From CAWDVR01 sp044869805 (GTDB lineage: Bacteria; Acidobacteriota; Thermoanaerobaculia; Multivoradales; SZUA-115): a stretch of 64,000 nucleotides of DNA. The stretch covers positions 1-64,000 of the forward strand of contig JBIOXV010000108.1 in NCBI GenBank assembly GCA_044869805.1, read 5' to 3'. Below the pieces are notes generated by a model. That model did not search any database and had not been told where the DNA came from. It saw only the letters and a program-made list of their open reading frames with translations. A program made the translations under genes and the position numbers. Positions 41,301 to 50,250 of this stretch are shown piece after piece; position 1 is the stretch's first letter, and every line of letters begins with the position of its first letter.

Positions 41301-42965
41301 CTACGTCTGCAGCACCCCGGTCCTGAACTCCGGGACCTCCGGGTTCTGGGCCACCGCTGCGAGGGAGCGGGCGAGGACCTCGCGGGTCTCGGCTGGATCG
41401 ATGATCGCGTCCACCCACAGCCTGGCGGCGGCGTAGCGCGGGTTCATCGCCGCCGCGTAGCGGGCCTCGATCTCGGCCAAGCGCTGGCGCTTCTCCTCCT
41501 CGCTCACCTCTTCGCCGCGGTTCTTGAGCTGGATGGCGAGCAGCGTCTTCGACGCCTGGGCGCCGCCCATCACCGCGATCGCCGCCGAGGGCCAGGCGTA
41601 GAGGAAGCGGGCGCCGTAGGCCTTGCCGCACATCGCGTAGTTGCCGGCGCCGTAGGAGTTGCCCACGAAGAGGGTGAGCTTCGGCACCGTGGAGTTGGCG
41701 ACCGCGTTCACCATCTTGGCGCCGTCCTTGATGATGCCGCCGCGCTCGGCGCGGCTGCCGACCATGAAGCCGGTCACGTCTTGGAGGAAGAGGAGCGGGA
41801 TCCGTTTCTGGTTGCAGAGCTCGACGAAGCGGGCGCCCTTGGCCGCCGAGTCCGAGTAGATGACACCGCCGATCTGCAGCTCCTTGTCTCGGGGCCCGGT
41901 CCCCGTCTGGCGGCCGACGATCGAGCGCTGGTTGGCCACGATCCCAACGACTCGCCCTTCAACCCAGCCGGTGCCGCAGACCAGCGTGCGGCCGTAGGTG
42001 GCCTTGTACTCGTCGAAGTCGCTCCCGTCGAGCAGCCTGGCGAGCACCTCGTAGATGTCGTAGGGCCGCGAGCGGTCGACCGGCACCACGCCGTAGAGCT
42101 CCTCGACCGGGTACAGCGGCGGCCGCGGCTCGCGCCGCGCGAAGGGCGCCTCGTCGCCGCGGGCGAGCTGTGCGAGCTGGCTGCGCACCTTGGCCAGGCA
42201 GGCGGCGTCGCTCGGATGGCGGTGGTCCACCACGCCGGAGACGTCGCACTGCACCAGCGCCCCGCCCAGCTCGTCGGCGTCGATCTGCTCGCCGATCGCC
42301 GCCTTCACCAGGTGGGGCCCGGCGAGGAAGATCGAGCCGGTGCCCTCGACAATGTGGGCCTCGTCGCTCATGATCGGCAGGTAGGCGCCGCCCGCCACGC
42401 AGGAGCCCATGATCGCCGCCATCTGGAACACTCCGGCGGACGACAGCCGGGCGTTGTTGAAGAAGGCGCGGCCGAAGTGCTCGCGGTCGGGGAAGATCTC
42501 GTCCTGCATCGGCAGGTAGACGCCCGCCGAGTCCACCAGGTAGACGATGGGCAGCCGGTTCTCGAGCGCGATCTCCTGCGCCCGCAGCACCTTCTTGGCG
42601 GTCAGCGGGAACCAGGCGCCGGCTTTGACCGTGGCGTCGTTGGCCACCACCACCATGTCGCGGCCCGCGATGCGGCCAATGCCGGTGACCACACCGGCCG
42701 CCGGCGCGCCGCCGTGCTCGGCGTAGAAGCCGTGGGCGGCCCACAGAGCCAGCTCGAGGAACGGCGCGCCCGGGTCGCAGAGCGCTGCCACGCGCTCGCG
42801 GGCCGTCAGCTTGCCGAGCGACCGCTGCTTCTGCTGCGCCTTCTCGCCGCCGCCGCGGAGGATCAGCGCCTCCTCTCGCCGCAGCTTCTCCACCTCGCCG
42901 CGCCAGTGCTCCGCCCGCCGCACGAAGGCATCGTCCTGCTTGAGCTTGGACTCGATGACCGCCAC
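41301..42965 (-). CDS. acyl-CoA carboxylase carboxyltransferase (methylcrotonyl-CoA carboxylase beta type)
   Basis: Transfers carboxyl from biotin to a branched acyl-CoA such as 3-methylcrotonyl-CoA or geranyl-CoA. 554 residues; the N-terminal GKLTARERVAALCDPG and two crotonase-like halves with MGSCVAGGAYLPIMSDEAHIVEG (first oxyanion region) and NSYGAGNYAMCGKAYGARF (second). No biotin carboxylase alpha subunit or liuA dehydrogenase is in the window, so its partner lies elsewhere. GTG 42965 has GGAGG four bases upstream. Context supports leucine or terpene catabolism. Confidence 0.9.
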   Translation of the reverse strand: MAVIESKLKQDDAFVRRAEHWRGEVEKLRREEALILRGGGEKAQQKQRSLGKLTARERVAALCDPGAPFLELALWAAHGFYAEHGGAPAAGVVTGIGRIAGRDMVVVANDATVKAGAWFPLTAKKVLRAQEIALENRLPIVYLVDSAGVYLPMQDEIFPDREHFGRAFFNNARLSSAGVFQMAAIMGSCVAGGAYLPIMSDEAHIVEGTGSIFLAGPHLVKAAIGEQIDADELGGALVQCDVSGVVDHRHPSDAACLAKVRSQLAQLARGDEAPFARREPRPPLYPVEELYGVVPVDRSRPYDIYEVLARLLDGSDFDEYKATYGRTLVCGTGWVEGRVVGIVANQRSIVGRQTGTGPRDKELQIGGVIYSDSAAKGARFVELCNQKRIPLLFLQDVTGFMVGSRAERGGIIKDGAKMVNAVANSTVPKLTLFVGNSYGAGNYAMCGKAYGARFLYAWPSAAIAVMGGAQASKTLLAIQLKNRGEEVSEEEKRQRLAEIEARYAAAMNPRYAAARLWVDAIIDPAETREVLARSLAAVAQNPEVPEFRTGVLQT

Positions 42966-43122
42966 TCGCCCTCCGTTGAAATGCCGGCGGCATTATAGGG
43001 GCGCGGCCCGCGGAGCCGGGTGCGCGAACCCATCGCCCCAAAAAACGTATGCAGTACGGATCTCTCACGCGCCCCGACCCTGACGGGCCGGACGCAGGCC
43101 ACTGCCCACGGGAGCACGAACG

Positions 43123-45561
43123 ATGAGCGGACTTTCCCTCCTCCTCCGCCAGGCCCTCCGCAGCTTCCTCCGCACGCCAGGCTTCTCGGCGGCGATCGTC
43201 GGCACCCTGGCCTTGGGGCTAGGTGTCAACGCGGCCCTCTTCTCCCTCGCCTACGGCCTGCTGCTCGCGCCCCTACCGTACCCCGAGCCCGAGCAGCTCG
43301 TCGCGGTCTGGGAGACCGTAGAGCGCGACACGATCGAGCGGCGCGAGTTCTCCTATCCCAACTTCCGCGACCTCGCGGCCGGGGCGAAGAGCTTCGACAG
43401 CATCGCGGCCTGGACCGGAAGCGGCCTCACACTCACCGGCCTCGACCGCGCCCAGTACCTCGAGGGTGAGCTGGTCTCCGGCGCCTACTTCGACACCCTG
43501 GGAGTCGCGCCGGTGTTGGGCCGCGTGTTCCCGGCCGAGCAGAACACCACCACCGCGGCGGCGCCGGAGGCGGTGCTCGGCCACGGCCTGTGGACGCGGC
43601 TCTTCGGCGCCGACCCCGGAGTCGCCGGCCGCAGCCTCACCGTCGACGGCCGCCAGGTGACGATCATCGGTGTGATGCCGCCGGGGTTCGCGGGTCTCTC
43701 CGAGCAGGCCGAGCTCTGGCTACCGATCGCGGCGATGGCCGAGGACGACCTCGAGTCCCGCGCCGACCGCTGGCTCGCGGTGATCGCCCGCCTCGCCGAC
43801 GGCGCCTCGCCGGCGACCGCCGACGAAGAGACGCGGAGCCTGCTCTCCAACCTCGCCGCCGCCCACCCCGACGCCAGCCGCGGCTACAGCGGCCGCGTCG
43901 TGGAACTGCGCGAGAACCTGATCGGCGGCCTGCGCCAGCCGGTGCTGATCCTCGCCGGCGCCGTCGGCCTGGTGCTGCTCATCGCCTGCGCCAACGTCGC
44001 CAACTTGCTGCTGATCCGCGCCACGGGCCGCCGCCGCGAGGCCGCGGTGCGCGCCGCGCTGGGGGCAAGCCGCCGCGACCGGCTGCGGCAGACGCTGATC
44101 GAGGCCCTGGTGCCGGCGCTCGCCGCCGGGGCCCTGGCGCTGCTGCTGGCCGGCTGGCTGCTCGCCACCTTCCGCGCCCTCAACCCGATCGAGCTACCGA
44201 GCTTCGCGACGCCGGCGCTGGGGACCTCGACGCTCGTCTTCTCGGTGCTGCTGGCGGTCGCGACCGGCGTGGCGCTCGGCCTGCTGGCCGCGGCCGGCCG
44301 CGAAGCGGGCTCGCTCTCCGACGACCTTCGCGACGGCGGCCGGAGCGGCTCCGCGGGGCGCCGCGGCCGCCACACGCGCCGCGCCCTGGTGGTGGTCGAG
44401 GTGGCGTGCGCGCTGGTGGTGTCGCTCGGCGCCGGCCTGCTCGCCAAGAGCCTGCGCCAGATGGCCGACATCGACCCCGGCTTCGACCCGCGGGGCTTGC
44501 AGGTGGTGCGCCTGAACCTGCCCCCGGTCGCCCAGCCGGGCGACCGCCGGGTGCTCGCCGATGCCCTGCTCGAGCGCGTCAGCCACCTGCCGGGTGTCTC
44601 GGCCGCGGCCCTGGGCTCCGACATGCCGATGGACGACTCCTGGAGCGCGACGCTGCTGCGACCCGAGGGGCAGGCGCCGCGCGCCGATCAGCCCTACGAC
44701 GGGGCGACCCGCGTCTACGTTCACCTCGTGAGCCCGAGCTATCGGCCGGCGCTCGGCATCCGGCTGCTCGACGGCCGCTGGTTCACGGCCGCGGACTGGA
44801 ACGACCCCCAGCGCCCCCTCGTCGTCTCCCAGAAGCTCGCGCGCCGCTTGTGGCCGGGCGAGAGCCCGGTCGGCAAACGGCTGCAGCAGGGACGCTCCGG
44901 CGACTCACCCGTCTTCACCGTGGTCGGAATGGTGGCGGACGTCCGTCAGCGCACCCTGGCTCCCAACCCGCTCAACCCCGAGGACCCGGACTACTACCGG
45001 CCTCTCAACGCCGACAACCGCGACACCCTGGCGCTGGCCGTGCGCTCGTCGCTGCCCCCGGCGACGATCCTGCCGGCGGTGCGCGCGGAGATCGAGCGCC
45101 TGTCGCGCGAGGTGCCGATCTACGACGTCGCCACCATGCCGTCGCGGGTCGCCGGCCAGCTCGCCACCGCGCGCCTGAACGCCTTCCTGCTCGGCCTCTT
45201 CGCCGCTCTGTCCCTGGTGCTCGCCGGGGTCGGCATCTACAGCGTGCTCGCCCACCTGATCGGCCAGCGCAGGCGCGAGATCGGCATCCGGCTGGCGCTG
45301 GGAGCGCAGCGGAGCGAGGTGGTGCTGGCGGTGGCGCGCGAGGGCCTGACCTGGGTGGCGGCAGGGCTCGTCGTAGGCTTCGTGACCGCCCTGGCGCTCG
45401 GCCGCGTCCTCGCCTCGCAGCTCTACGAAGTCGAGGCCACCGACCCGCAGACCCTGGCCGGCGTGCTGGCGCTCTTCCTCGGCCTGGCGGCAGCGGCCTG
45501 CCTGCTGCCCACGCGGCGGGCGCTGAGGGTCGACCCGGTGGAGTCCCTGCGCTCGGAGTAA
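43123..45561 (+). CDS. ADOP-type ABC transporter permease (duplicated FtsX/MacB)
   Basis: 812 residues: an N-terminal helix (about 18-45), an extracytoplasmic MacB-type domain, an FtsX permease block (about 275-395), a second large outer domain, and a C-terminal FtsX block (about 690-805). Motifs such as IACANVANLLLIRATGRRRE and LIGQRRREIGIRLALGAQRS mark the two permease halves. This duplicated orphan permease family (ADOP) is a hallmark of Acidobacteria. No ATPase gene lies nearby, as is usual for ADOP. Substrate unknown. Confidence 0.9.
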   Translation: MSGLSLLLRQALRSFLRTPGFSAAIVGTLALGLGVNAALFSLAYGLLLAPLPYPEPEQLVAVWETVERDTIERREFSYPNFRDLAAGAKSFDSIAAWTGSGLTLTGLDRAQYLEGELVSGAYFDTLGVAPVLGRVFPAEQNTTTAAAPEAVLGHGLWTRLFGADPGVAGRSLTVDGRQVTIIGVMPPGFAGLSEQAELWLPIAAMAEDDLESRADRWLAVIARLADGASPATADEETRSLLSNLAAAHPDASRGYSGRVVELRENLIGGLRQPVLILAGAVGLVLLIACANVANLLLIRATGRRREAAVRAALGASRRDRLRQTLIEALVPALAAGALALLLAGWLLATFRALNPIELPSFATPALGTSTLVFSVLLAVATGVALGLLAAAGREAGSLSDDLRDGGRSGSAGRRGRHTRRALVVVEVACALVVSLGAGLLAKSLRQMADIDPGFDPRGLQVVRLNLPPVAQPGDRRVLADALLERVSHLPGVSAAALGSDMPMDDSWSATLLRPEGQAPRADQPYDGATRVYVHLVSPSYRPALGIRLLDGRWFTAADWNDPQRPLVVSQKLARRLWPGESPVGKRLQQGRSGDSPVFTVVGMVADVRQRTLAPNPLNPEDPDYYRPLNADNRDTLALAVRSSLPPATILPAVRAEIERLSREVPIYDVATMPSRVAGQLATARLNAFLLGLFAALSLVLAGVGIYSVLAHLIGQRRREIGIRLALGAQRSEVVLAVAREGLTWVAAGLVVGFVTALALGRVLASQLYEVEATDPQTLAGVLALFLGLAAAACLLPTRRALRVDPVESLRSE

Positions 45562-45605
45562 GAGAACCGCTCGCTACGGTTCTGGCGAGGAGCTGTTTAG
45601 GGCCT

Positions 45606-45983
45606 TCACCGTTCCGTCTGCTCGGGATCGAGCCACGGGCGGACGCGCTCGCGGGCCTCGGAGATGAGGTCCTCGGCGTGCTCGGGGTCGTGCTTGTGAA
45701 GCAGGTCGCGGCGCTCGATCGCCACCAGGTCGCGCAGGCGCAGGAAGTCGTCCAGCGTCTTGCCGAGGGCGGCCAGATAAGTCTCCAGCTCCGAGAACGC
45801 CAGGCCGCGGTTGCCGCGCTCGATCTTGGAGATCGAGGCTGCGCGCTTGAAGCCGAGCCGCCGGGCCACCTCTTTCTGAGGGAGCCCGGTCATCTCGCGC
45901 AGCCGCCGCAGGGCGATGCCCTCGATCAGCCGGGTGCCGCGGTTGGCGACGAAGACCCTGCGGCTCTGAGCCGGGATTTCCAT
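45606..45983 (-). CDS. XRE-family helix-turn-helix regulator
   Basis: 125 residues; the DNA-binding domain (about 20-75) reads IALRRLREMTGLPQKEVARR then LGFKRAASISKIERGNRGL, a Cro/C1-type helix-turn-helix. The charged C-terminal half (about 80-125) has no known domain. Start ATG at 45983. It diverges from the GT-C-like pair across 250 bases. Target unknown; no toxin partner adjacent. Confidence 0.88.
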   Translation of the reverse strand: MEIPAQSRRVFVANRGTRLIEGIALRRLREMTGLPQKEVARRLGFKRAASISKIERGNRGLAFSELETYLAALGKTLDDFLRLRDLVAIERRDLLHKHDPEHAEDLISEARERVRPWLDPEQTER

Positions 45984-46132
45984 TGCCCGACCCTAGCGCA
46001 GCGGCATCCGGTGATCAACGATAAGTTCTTTTGAATCAGAACGTTGCGCTGGAACGAAAGCGTCTCGAAAGAAGATTGAAACCCGCTTTTGGAAACTGTG
46101 TTCCAGGATCGTGCGACTTCTGTCGCCTGCAT

Positions 46133-46206
46133 GGGAAACCTCGCCGCGACGGCGAAGCCCGCGCTCTGCCCCTGGAGCCAGGCCGGCGGGGTGAAGCCGG
46201 TGGCTC
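46133..46206 (+). other. structured leader-like RNA upstream of the 46235 gene
   Basis: Hairpin CGCCG-CGA-CGGCG (46142-46154) follows GGGAAACC (46133-46140). A second hairpin pairs GAGCCA (46175-46180) plus CCGGC (46183-46187) with GCCGG (46196-46200) and TGGCTC (46201-46206). It is about 30 bases upstream of the next start codon. It weakly recalls GEMM riboswitch elements but lacks the invariant bases; treat as an unassigned structured leader. Confidence 0.3.
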
Positions 46207-46234
46207 TGACCGCCGTTGATAGGCTGCGCGCCGC

Positions 46235-46708
46235 ATGCGGCGACCCAGTTTTCCCGAGTTGGCCCAAGCCGCGCTCCTCGTCGGCCTCGCGGCCGTGCTC
46301 GCGCTGCGCGGGGCCGGACTGGCGCGCGACCCCCTCCGCCCTTCCGCGCAACGCGAGCACCGCTTCTTCAACTGGGCGTGGCGGGAGCCACGGGTGGGTG
46401 TGGTGTTCGCGGAGGTCGAGGCCGTGCTCGCCCCGGGCGAGCCGGTGATGCTCGCCCTCGCCGCCCGCGAAGCGGGCGACTCCAGGTGGTGGAGCTTCAT
46501 GGCGAGCTACTACCTGACCCGCAACCCGGTCCTGGGGGTCAAGGCGCGGCGCGCCGCCCGCACTTCGGCCCCGCCGGATGCCGCGGTGGTTCTCATCACC
46601 CCCGCAAAGCCCGATCCCGCGGTCGGCCCCGGCTCTCCCGCTCGGCCCGACTCATCCCGGCGTACTGTCCAGGTTCTGCGGCATGGCCGGCGAGCCGACT
46701 CTCCTTAG
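46235..46708 (+). CDS. small membrane-associated protein of unknown function
   Basis: 157 residues with one N-terminal membrane helix (about 9-28) and an Arg/Pro-rich, probably disordered C-terminus. Nothing in it identifies a function. It overlaps the following GT-C-like gene by 26 bases, so the two products may act together. Start ATG at 46235 is not strongly supported. Confidence 0.6.
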   Translation: MRRPSFPELAQAALLVGLAAVLALRGAGLARDPLRPSAQREHRFFNWAWREPRVGVVFAEVEAVLAPGEPVMLALAAREAGDSRWWSFMASYYLTRNPVLGVKARRAARTSAPPDAAVVLITPAKPDPAVGPGSPARPDSSRRTVQVLRHGRRADSP

Positions 46709-48164
46709 GCTCCTGGCCGGCACGGCGCTGGTGTTCGCCGCCGGCGCCAGCGTTGCCGGCGCGCTCGGCCTGGGCCGCCGGCTTGGATTCATGCCGTGGG
46801 GGCCGGCCTTCGCGGCGCTCGCCTGGGTGCTCGGGTTCTCGCTCGCCGTTCCGCTGCTCCTCCTGAGCGGGCTCGCCGGCCTGCCGATCCGGCCGTGGAG
46901 CGTCGCCGGCCTCCTTCTCGTGCTCGTTCTCGGCTCCTGGCTTCTGGTGCGCTGGCTCGCGCGCGCTGCACCGGCGGAGCCGGAGCCCACCGCGGCCGAG
47001 CCGCGAGCGGCCGCCGCCGCAGAACCGCGGTGGCTCGCGATCGCGGCCCGCGCCGTGCTGCTGGCGGCCCTGGCGCTCTTCGTGTGGAAGATGGCGGTGT
47101 GGCCGGTGTGGGGTTGGGACCACCACGCCATGTGGGGAGTCAAGGCGCGGCGCATGGTGGTGGAGGGAAGGCTCGACCTCGCCTTCCTCGCCACCGAGGA
47201 GATGCGCGACGCGCGGCCGGACCGCCCGCTCGGCTACTCGGCGGCGCCGCTGCTGCTCACGCTGGGCGGCCTGCCTGGCGAACGGGCCTTCAAGCTGCTC
47301 CATCTCGGCTGCGGGCTGGCGCTCCTCGCCTTGCTGCGCGAGGGCCTGCTGCGCTTGCGGCTCGGCACCTCGGCCGCCGAGGCGCTCACCGCCTGGGCCG
47401 CGGCGCTGCCGCTGTTCTGGGACACCGAGGCCGTGGGCCAGGCCGAGATGCCGCTCGCGCTCTGGGCAGTGGCGACGACCGTGCTCCTGCTGCCGGCGCA
47501 CGCCTACCCGGGCGCCCGACGCGCCGCCTGGACGGCCGGCGGGGTGGCGCTCGGCTTCCTGCCGTGGATCAAGCAGGAGGGCTTGACACTGGCGGCGCTG
47601 CTCGCGCTGGCACTCGTCGTCGCCTCACCGCGCGAGGGCCGCTCGACCTGGTGGAGACTCCGCCTCCGCGAGCTGCATTGGCTGCTCCCTCCGGCCTTCG
47701 CCCTGACCGGCGCGAGCCTCTGGGTCTACTTCACCCAGCTCCCGCCGGGGGTGGGCTTCACCGCCGGCGACCCGCTGGCAAGGCTCTCCGAGCGCCTGCC
47801 GGAAGCGGCGAGCCTGCTCGCCTACATGGGGCGCTCCTTTCTGCTCCCGGACGCGCTCGGCTTCTGGTTCGCCTTTGCCGCCGCGGTAGCCGCCGCGCTC
47901 TGGCGCCGGAGCCGCCTCGCGCTGGCGCTCGCCGCGGTGGTCGCCGCCCAGGTCCTGATCTACACCGCCAGCACCTTCATCGTCTACCTCCCGCCGCGCG
48001 CCCACGTGGACGCAGCCTTCTCGCGCATCCTCGCCGCCCTGATGCCGCTCGGCATGCTCGTAATTGGAGCCACGCTGGCGCCGGCGCAGGAGACACCGGA
48101 ACCGGGACCAGAGCAGGCGGCGCAGGAGGTAGCGACCGGACCTGTGCCGGCCGTCTTGCCCTGA
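46683..48164 (+). CDS. polytopic membrane protein, GT-C glycosyltransferase-like
   Basis: 493 residues with about ten to twelve hydrophobic helices and a first outer loop bearing WGWDHHAMWGVKARRM, which fits the acidic-loop layout of GT-C glycosyltransferases that use polyprenyl-linked sugars. The motif is only suggestive: no family signature is certain. A Glu/Pro-rich tail follows the last helix. It overlaps the small upstream gene and precedes moaDE by 23 bases. Confidence 0.7.
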   Translation: MAGEPTLLRLLAGTALVFAAGASVAGALGLGRRLGFMPWGPAFAALAWVLGFSLAVPLLLLSGLAGLPIRPWSVAGLLLVLVLGSWLLVRWLARAAPAEPEPTAAEPRAAAAAEPRWLAIAARAVLLAALALFVWKMAVWPVWGWDHHAMWGVKARRMVVEGRLDLAFLATEEMRDARPDRPLGYSAAPLLLTLGGLPGERAFKLLHLGCGLALLALLREGLLRLRLGTSAAEALTAWAAALPLFWDTEAVGQAEMPLALWAVATTVLLLPAHAYPGARRAAWTAGGVALGFLPWIKQEGLTLAALLALALVVASPREGRSTWWRLRLRELHWLLPPAFALTGASLWVYFTQLPPGVGFTAGDPLARLSERLPEAASLLAYMGRSFLLPDALGFWFAFAAAVAAALWRRSRLALALAAVVAAQVLIYTASTFIVYLPPRAHVDAAFSRILAALMPLGMLVIGATLAPAQETPEPGPEQAAQEVATGPVPAVLP

Positions 48165-48187
48165 CCCCGGGTGCTAGCATCTCCGGC

Positions 48188-48931
48188 GTGAAGCTCCGCA
48201 TCCTCGCCTTCGCCAGCGCCGCCGACGCCCTGGGCACCGATTCGCTGTCTCTCGAGCTGCCGGCTGGAAGCTCCGTCGGTGATTTGCAGGCGCTTCTCGA
48301 GGCGCGGCATCCGGCGCTCGCCGCGCTGTGGGGCCGCATCGCCGTGGCCGTGGACGGCGAGGTGGTGGAGCGCGGCGAAGTGCTCACCGACGGTGCCGAG
48401 GTGGCGCTGCTACCGCCGGTCTCGGGCGGCGCCACGAGCGAGAGCGGCGCCGCAGCCACGGCGGAGCTCGCCGCCGCGAGCCCGGCTGCGCCGGCCGGCC
48501 GCGTCGCGCTGGTGGAGGCGCCGATCGATGCCGCGGCCGTGCTCGCCACGGTCTCGGGCCCGGAGCGCGGCGCGGTGGTGCTCTTCCTCGGCACGGTGCG
48601 CGGGAGCACCCGCGGGCGGGCGGTCACCGGCCTCACCTACAGCGCCTACCGCTCGATGGCCGCGGCGCGCCTGGCGGCGATCGTGGCCGACCTCGAGCGC
48701 GAGCATCCGGGGCTCGAGGCCGCGATCACCCACCGGCTCGGCGACCTGGTACCCGGCGAGGCGAGCGTCGCCATCGCCGTGGCTGCACCGCACCGCGCCG
48801 CGGCCTACGAGGCCAGCCGCACGGCGCTCGAGCGGCTCAAGGCCGAGGTGCCGATCTGGAAGCGCGAGCACTACGCCGACGGCGGGGTCGCGTGGCGCGA
48901 AGAGGAGAGCCTGGCGGGACGGACCTCGTGA
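48188..48931 (+). CDS. MoaD-MoaE fusion, molybdopterin synthase
   Basis: Inserts the dithiolene sulfurs to make molybdopterin. 247 residues: a MoaD ubiquitin-like domain (1-81) ending LLPPVSGG with Gly80-Gly81, an Ala/Ser/Glu linker (82-110) and a MoaE domain (about 111-240) with FLGTVRGSTRG and VPIWKREHYADG carrying the catalytic lysines. Because the Gly-Gly is internal, it must be cleaved to form the thiocarboxylate, as reported for MoaX-type fusions. Start is GTG at 48188. A GTGA overlap couples it to the next gene. Confidence 0.9.
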   Translation: MKLRILAFASAADALGTDSLSLELPAGSSVGDLQALLEARHPALAALWGRIAVAVDGEVVERGEVLTDGAEVALLPPVSGGATSESGAAATAELAAASPAAPAGRVALVEAPIDAAAVLATVSGPERGAVVLFLGTVRGSTRGRAVTGLTYSAYRSMAAARLAAIVADLEREHPGLEAAITHRLGDLVPGEASVAIAVAAPHRAAAYEASRTALERLKAEVPIWKREHYADGGVAWREEESLAGRTS

Positions 48932-49851
48932 ATCAACCGCAGCCCGACATCCTGCACTGCATCGGCAACACCTCGCTCCTGGCGCTGCGCCACGTCGTGC
49001 CCGAGAACCGCTCCCGCATACTGCTGAAGCTCGAGGCCGAGAATCCCACCGGCAGCATGAAGGACCGCATGGCGCTCGCCATGATCGAAGCCGCCGAGGC
49101 CGACGGGCGCCTCGCGGCGGGCGGCTTCGTCGTCGAGTACACCGGCGGCTCGACCGGCGTGTCGCTGTCGCTGATCTGCGCGGTGAAGGGCTATCCGCTG
49201 CACATCGTCACCTCGGACGCCTTCGCCCGCGAGAAGATCGAGCACATGCGCGTCCTGGGCGCGCAGCTTCAGATCCTGCGCAGCGACGACGGGCGCATGA
49301 CCGAGAAGCTGACCCGCGACATGATCGAGGCCGCCCGCGTCATCGCGGAGCAGCCCGGGAGCTACTGGACGGATCAACTGAAGAACACGGACCAGCTCCC
49401 CGCCTACCACCGGATGGCGGAGGAGATCTGGGAGCAGAGCGGCGGCCGGGTCGACGGCTTCGTCCAGAGCGTGGGCACCGCGGCGTCGCTCCGGGGGACC
49501 GGGGAGGCGCTACGCCGCCGCAACGGCAACGTCCGCATCGTCGCCGTGGAGCCCGCCGAGTCCCCGGTCCTGTCGGGCGGCAAGACCGGCGCGCACAAGA
49601 TCGACGGCATCGGCGCGGGATTCGTCGTGCCGCTCTGGCAGGAAGGCGTCGCCGATCAAATCGAGCTCGTCTCGACCGAAGAAGCCACGGCCATGGCCGC
49701 GCGCCTGGCGAGAGAAGAAGGCCTCTTCGCCGGAACTTCCACGGGAGGCAACGTCCTCGCCGCCCTGCGCCTGGCCGAGCGGCTGGGCTCCGGCTCGACC
49801 GTCGTCACGGTGATGTGCGACACCGGGATGAAGTACCTCAGCCGGCACTGA
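48928..49851 (+). CDS. cysteine-synthase-like PLP enzyme (fold type II)
   Basis: 307 residues. The PLP Lys lies in NPTGSMKDRMA; the phosphate-binding loops are EYTGGSTGVSLSL and VGTAASLRGTGEAL, and the C-terminal CDTGMKYLS is present. It belongs to the CysK/CBS fold. The first loop reads GGSTG instead of the usual SGNTG, as in some eukaryotic-type cysteine synthase 2 proteins, so its substrates may differ from the CysM at 58954. Start GTG at 48928 overlaps moaDE by four bases. Confidence 0.88.
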   Translation: MNQPQPDILHCIGNTSLLALRHVVPENRSRILLKLEAENPTGSMKDRMALAMIEAAEADGRLAAGGFVVEYTGGSTGVSLSLICAVKGYPLHIVTSDAFAREKIEHMRVLGAQLQILRSDDGRMTEKLTRDMIEAARVIAEQPGSYWTDQLKNTDQLPAYHRMAEEIWEQSGGRVDGFVQSVGTAASLRGTGEALRRRNGNVRIVAVEPAESPVLSGGKTGAHKIDGIGAGFVVPLWQEGVADQIELVSTEEATAMAARLAREEGLFAGTSTGGNVLAALRLAERLGSGSTVVTVMCDTGMKYLSRH

Positions 49852-50250
49852 GAGCCGCTGGACAAGGCCGTCGTGGGCGGTCGATTGCGCTCGCTCGGGG
49901 TTCCGAACCTCCCAACCAGTGCCTCCCGGTTTACGCGACACGGAGTGGACCGGTGTCAACCGGACGAGCAGCGCCATGTTGCCTGCGGTGTGGGTCGGCA
50001 TCGGGCCGTGCTCAACTCCTGGCTTGGCAGCAGTCGGTGGCGCTCTACATCGGGCTCTATAGGAAGCAACGCGATAGGGCATGTCGCCTGGGCGCACTCG
50101 GCAGTGCCCGGCGGGAGGTCGAGATGCTGGAGGCCCGAGCCTAGGCAGTGAGGGCCTCGGCAGCAAAGGCCGGGCGACCACCAGGGTCGCCCCTACTGCG
50201 TTGCGTGTCGCCTCACTCTGTAGGGGCGGCCCTCGTGGCCGCCCTCTGCG
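49852..50250. other. non-coding stretch with a hairpin doublet
   Basis: About 400 bases between the cysteine-synthase-like gene and the M16 gene. Short open frames exist but none has a credible start or family resemblance. The only structure I see is the repeat doublet at 50170-50245. Confidence 0.5.
50170..50245. repeat. head-to-head doublet of GTAGGGGCG hairpin repeats
   Basis: Minus-oriented unit: stem GGGCGACC (50172-50179) with GGTCGCCC (50185-50192), reading GTAGGGGCGACCCTGGTGG on the minus strand. Plus-oriented unit: GGGCGGCC (50224-50231) with GGCCGCCC (50237-50244), reading GTAGGGGCGGCCCTCGTGG. The G-to-A and C-to-T changes in the first stem compensate each other, which supports selection on the hairpin. 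Same family as 23442-23512. Confidence 0.7.

Noticed and set aside
46133..46206. c-di-GMP (GEMM) riboswitch
   Set aside because: Order of elements is similar but the invariant GACGCAAAGCC and the loop receptor are missing, so I only list it as an unassigned structured leader.
49873..50151. Small plus-strand open frame in the 49.9-50.1 kb gap
   Set aside because: No ribosome-binding site, no family resemblance, unusual composition; judged non-coding.
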